Of a DNA stretch of 8,617 nt, positions 7,510 to 8,617 are shown in pieces (positions within the stretch are counted from its first letter, which is position 1; each line of letters begins with the position of its first letter). The position numbers were made by a program, and so were the translations under genes. Under the pieces are notes generated by a model. The model ran no database searches, was not told where the DNA came from, and was given only the letters and a program-made list of their open reading frames with translations. The DNA is from Anaerolineaceae bacterium. GTDB taxonomy: Bacteria > Planctomycetota > Phycisphaerae > FEN-1346 > JAACEH01. The DNA is taken from positions 1 through 8,617 of the forward strand of contig JAACEH010000060.1 in the NCBI GenBank assembly GCA_011682595.1. The letters are read 5' to 3'.

Positions 7510-7888
7510 TTGATCGCCAGGATGATGTTGGCGAAAACCGGACCGCGCATGAAGTGCATCGACCGCGCGCCGCTGGTGCGGTCCTCATGCAGCTAAGCTC
7601 CATGCCGATGATGTCGGCCGGCATCATGTCGGGTGTGAACTGGATGCGCTTAAACAGCCATCCCAGGGTCTGCGACAGTGTCCGCACCAGCAGCGTCTTG
7701 CCCAGACCCGGCACGCCGATGATCAGCACGTGGCCTTGGGCGAAAACGGCCGCCAGAAGTTAGCGGACCACCACCTCCTAACCGATGATGACCTTGGTGA
7801 TCTCCTGCTTGAGCCGGGCGCAACCCTGGCTGGCCTGGCGCAGGAGTTCCACGTCTCCCTGCTGCAACTGTTCGTTGGTTTCAGGCAT
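7510..7888 (-). pseudogene. Decayed MoxR-family AAA+ ATPase, N-terminal part only
   Basis: MoxR ATPases are AAA+ chaperone-like proteins of about 320-350 residues. Here ATG 7888-7886 follows a good ribosome binding site (GAAGGAA, complement of 7895-7901, six-base gap) and opens a typical N-terminus. The frame then meets TAG at codon 37 (7780-7778) and TAA at codon 43 (7762-7760), both where the family has Gln in the I(I/V)GQE..V..QLL stretch. Walker A (GVPGLGKT, 7717-7694) and the strongly family-like [20 protein letters not shown] follow. A net -1/+2 frameshift near 7590-7599 moves the sequence to another frame, where [25 protein letters not shown] continues the family pattern. Similarity stops around 7515: the Walker B Asp-Glu, sensor motifs and the whole C-terminal half are missing. 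The gene cannot make a working ATPase. Confidence 0.88.
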
Positions 7889-7995
7889 GAGAGATTCCTT
7901 CCCGTTCGAGGATCATCAAGAGCAATGGAACCGGAAGCCCGCGCGGGTGGCCGCCTTCTCTCGCACCGCACTCTCAGGCGACGGCCAACACTTGC

Positions 7996-8024
7996 AAGAT
8001 ATCCTTGCGTGATGTCCATGTCAA
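7996..8024 (-). promoter_or_regulatory. Near-consensus sigma70 promoter upstream of the MoxR remnant
   Basis: On the minus strand, TTGACA (8024-8019, perfect -35) is followed after 17 bases by TATCTT (8001-7996, -10). Transcription would start near 7989, leaving a leader of about 100 bases before the MoxR ATG at 7888. An inverted repeat, GCAAG (8008-8004) with CTTGC (7998-7994), flanks a five-base centre and overlaps the -10 box, a position that would suit a repressor site. The promoter looks intact although the gene it serves is broken. Confidence 0.65.
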
Positions 8025-8247
8025 GTATAGCTATCGATGCCACACAAGCTTAGGGTATGCACCGGGCATCCTCGCCGCCTGTCCCGGGTCGCGGGCCTCG
8101 GCGGGCGCAGACATCCCCTGCAAATAAGACGCACCGCGGGTGGATTTCTTCCGCCGTATGTCATTCGCCGGCCACGCTTTGTGGCTGCGGCACTATGAAT
8201 ATAGACAGGACCAGAGACGAAAAGTTCTTCCTTTTCGCAACAGCAGG

Positions 8248-8267
8248 CAAGGGGCTGGCGCCTTGCA
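8248..8267 (-). terminator. Candidate hairpin downstream of the sulfatase stop
   Basis: GCAAGG and CCTTGC (8248-8253 with 8262-8267) form a 6-bp stem with an eight-base loop, about 30 bases past the sulfatase stop in the minus direction. No T-run follows on that strand, so intrinsic termination is only a weak suggestion. Confidence 0.2.
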
Positions 8268-8295
8268 CCAGCGGCCATCTCGGACCGGGCGCCTG

Positions 8296-8616
8296 CTAAT
8301 CCGCCAGGTTCTTGCTCCAGCCTCCCAGCGGGTCCTTGGTCTCGACGATCCGCTCGCGGAGCAGCGTCCGCATCCGCTTCAGTTCGCCGGCATCGACCGA
8401 ATCGATGATGTTCCGTGTCTCCGACGGGTCGGCCGCCAGGTCGTAGTACTCGTCGCGGTCGGTCGGGTTGTAAATGTACTTGGCCGTCCGGGTGCGGACC
8501 ATCCGTTGCCAGAAGGGGATCTCGTGTCCCCAGCCCTCGCACATGATGTAGTCCTCGCGGACCGCTTCAGAGTCGCCGGCCAGAATCGGCGCCAGGCTCC
8601 GCCCGTCGAGTTCCTC
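8296..8616 (-). CDS. Sulfatase, C-terminal part (5' end outside window)
   Basis: The frame enters from the right edge (first full codon 8616-8614) and ends at TAG 8298-8296, giving 106 residues. It begins with DGRSLAPILAGD, then RMVRTRTAKYIYNPTDRDEYYDLAADPSETRNIID, the usual C-terminal subdomain of alkaline-phosphatase-fold sulfatases, and closes with a short helical tail. These enzymes cleave sulfate esters, in Planctomycetota mostly from sulfated polysaccharides, and are normally exported. The catalytic Cys/Ser-x-Pro-x-Arg site, metal ligands and signal peptide lie beyond the window, so activity and substrate class cannot be judged. ATG 8544 lies inside the conserved part and is not the real start. 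Confidence 0.92.
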   Translation of the reverse strand, partial: EELDGRSLAPILAGDSEAVREDYIMCEGWGHEIPFWQRMVRTRTAKYIYNPTDRDEYYDLAADPSETRNIIDSVDAGELKRMRTLLRERIVETKDPLGGWSKNLAD

Positions 8617-8617
8617 G

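Larger units (their letters stand above)
7889..8295. other. Gene-free stretch between the MoxR remnant and the sulfatase
   Basis: About 400 bases with no convincing coding sequence on either strand: the short open frames show no recognisable motif, no good ribosome binding site and no family-like composition. It holds the minus-strand promoter at 7996-8024, the MoxR ribosome binding site at 7895-7901, a 10-base palindrome CCCGCGCGGG at 7938-7947, and small inverted repeats at 8218-8238 and 8248-8267. I see no tRNA, insertion-sequence end or repeat array in it. Confidence 0.6.

Noticed and set aside
7760..7780. UAG and UAA read as glutamine (code reassignment), suggested by both stops falling at Gln positions near a tRNA-Gln gene
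   Set aside because: The nearby tRNA has anticodon CUG, which reads CAG, and the window's complete genes end normally in TAA or TAG. The same remnant also has a frameshift and a truncation, so decay explains it.
8057..8299. Short plus-strand open frame of 80 codons in the gap left of the sulfatase
   Set aside because: No ribosome binding site, no recognisable motif, and it runs over the sulfatase stop region; most likely non-coding.

Overview
The window is GC-rich, densely coded bacterial DNA with a strong G/C preference at third codon positions. The gene content suggests Planctomycetota, probably a Phycisphaerae-like lineage: a secreted TIGR03790-family protein, a sulfatase, a Gfo/Idh/MocA oxidoreductase and a MoxR-type ATPase remnant. 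This assignment is inference; there is no rRNA or marker gene to prove it. All five complete reading frames end in ordinary TAA or TAG stops, so the standard bacterial code applies.

Left part (1-6025, plus strand): five genes in one direction with gaps of about 0 to 90 bases. They are the C-terminal part of a HAD hydrolase; a WecA/MraY-type polyprenyl-phosphate sugar-1-phosphate transferase whose reading frame is broken near 620-680; a DegT/DnrJ/EryC1/StrS sugar aminotransferase; PgpA (phosphatidylglycerophosphatase A); and an 833-residue exported TIGR03790 protein with a long multi-domain C-terminal extension. The transferase and aminotransferase point to lipid-linked surface glycan synthesis. 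TIGR03790 proteins are known to occur in genomes that carry exosortase (PEP-CTERM sorting) systems, which are often tied to exopolysaccharide. The set therefore reads as a cell-envelope neighbourhood.

Middle (6026-6414): a good sigma70-type promoter drives a complete tRNA-Gln(CUG) gene with its CCA end encoded. About 220 bases without a recognisable gene follow it.

Right part (6415-8617): a complete Gfo/Idh/MocA oxidoreductase on the plus strand, then on the minus strand a decayed MoxR-family ATPase and the C-terminal end of a sulfatase entering from the right edge. The MoxR remnant has two nonsense codons, one frameshift and loss of everything from Walker B onward, yet keeps its ribosome binding site and a near-consensus promoter. 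The roughly 400 bases between the MoxR start and the sulfatase stop hold that promoter and little else.

The most interesting points are the domain architecture of the TIGR03790 protein, the recently broken MoxR gene with intact expression signals, the frameshift in the sugar-phosphate transferase, and a pair of mutually exclusive hairpins ahead of the TIGR03790 gene. I found no CRISPR array, insertion sequence or clearly new defence system.
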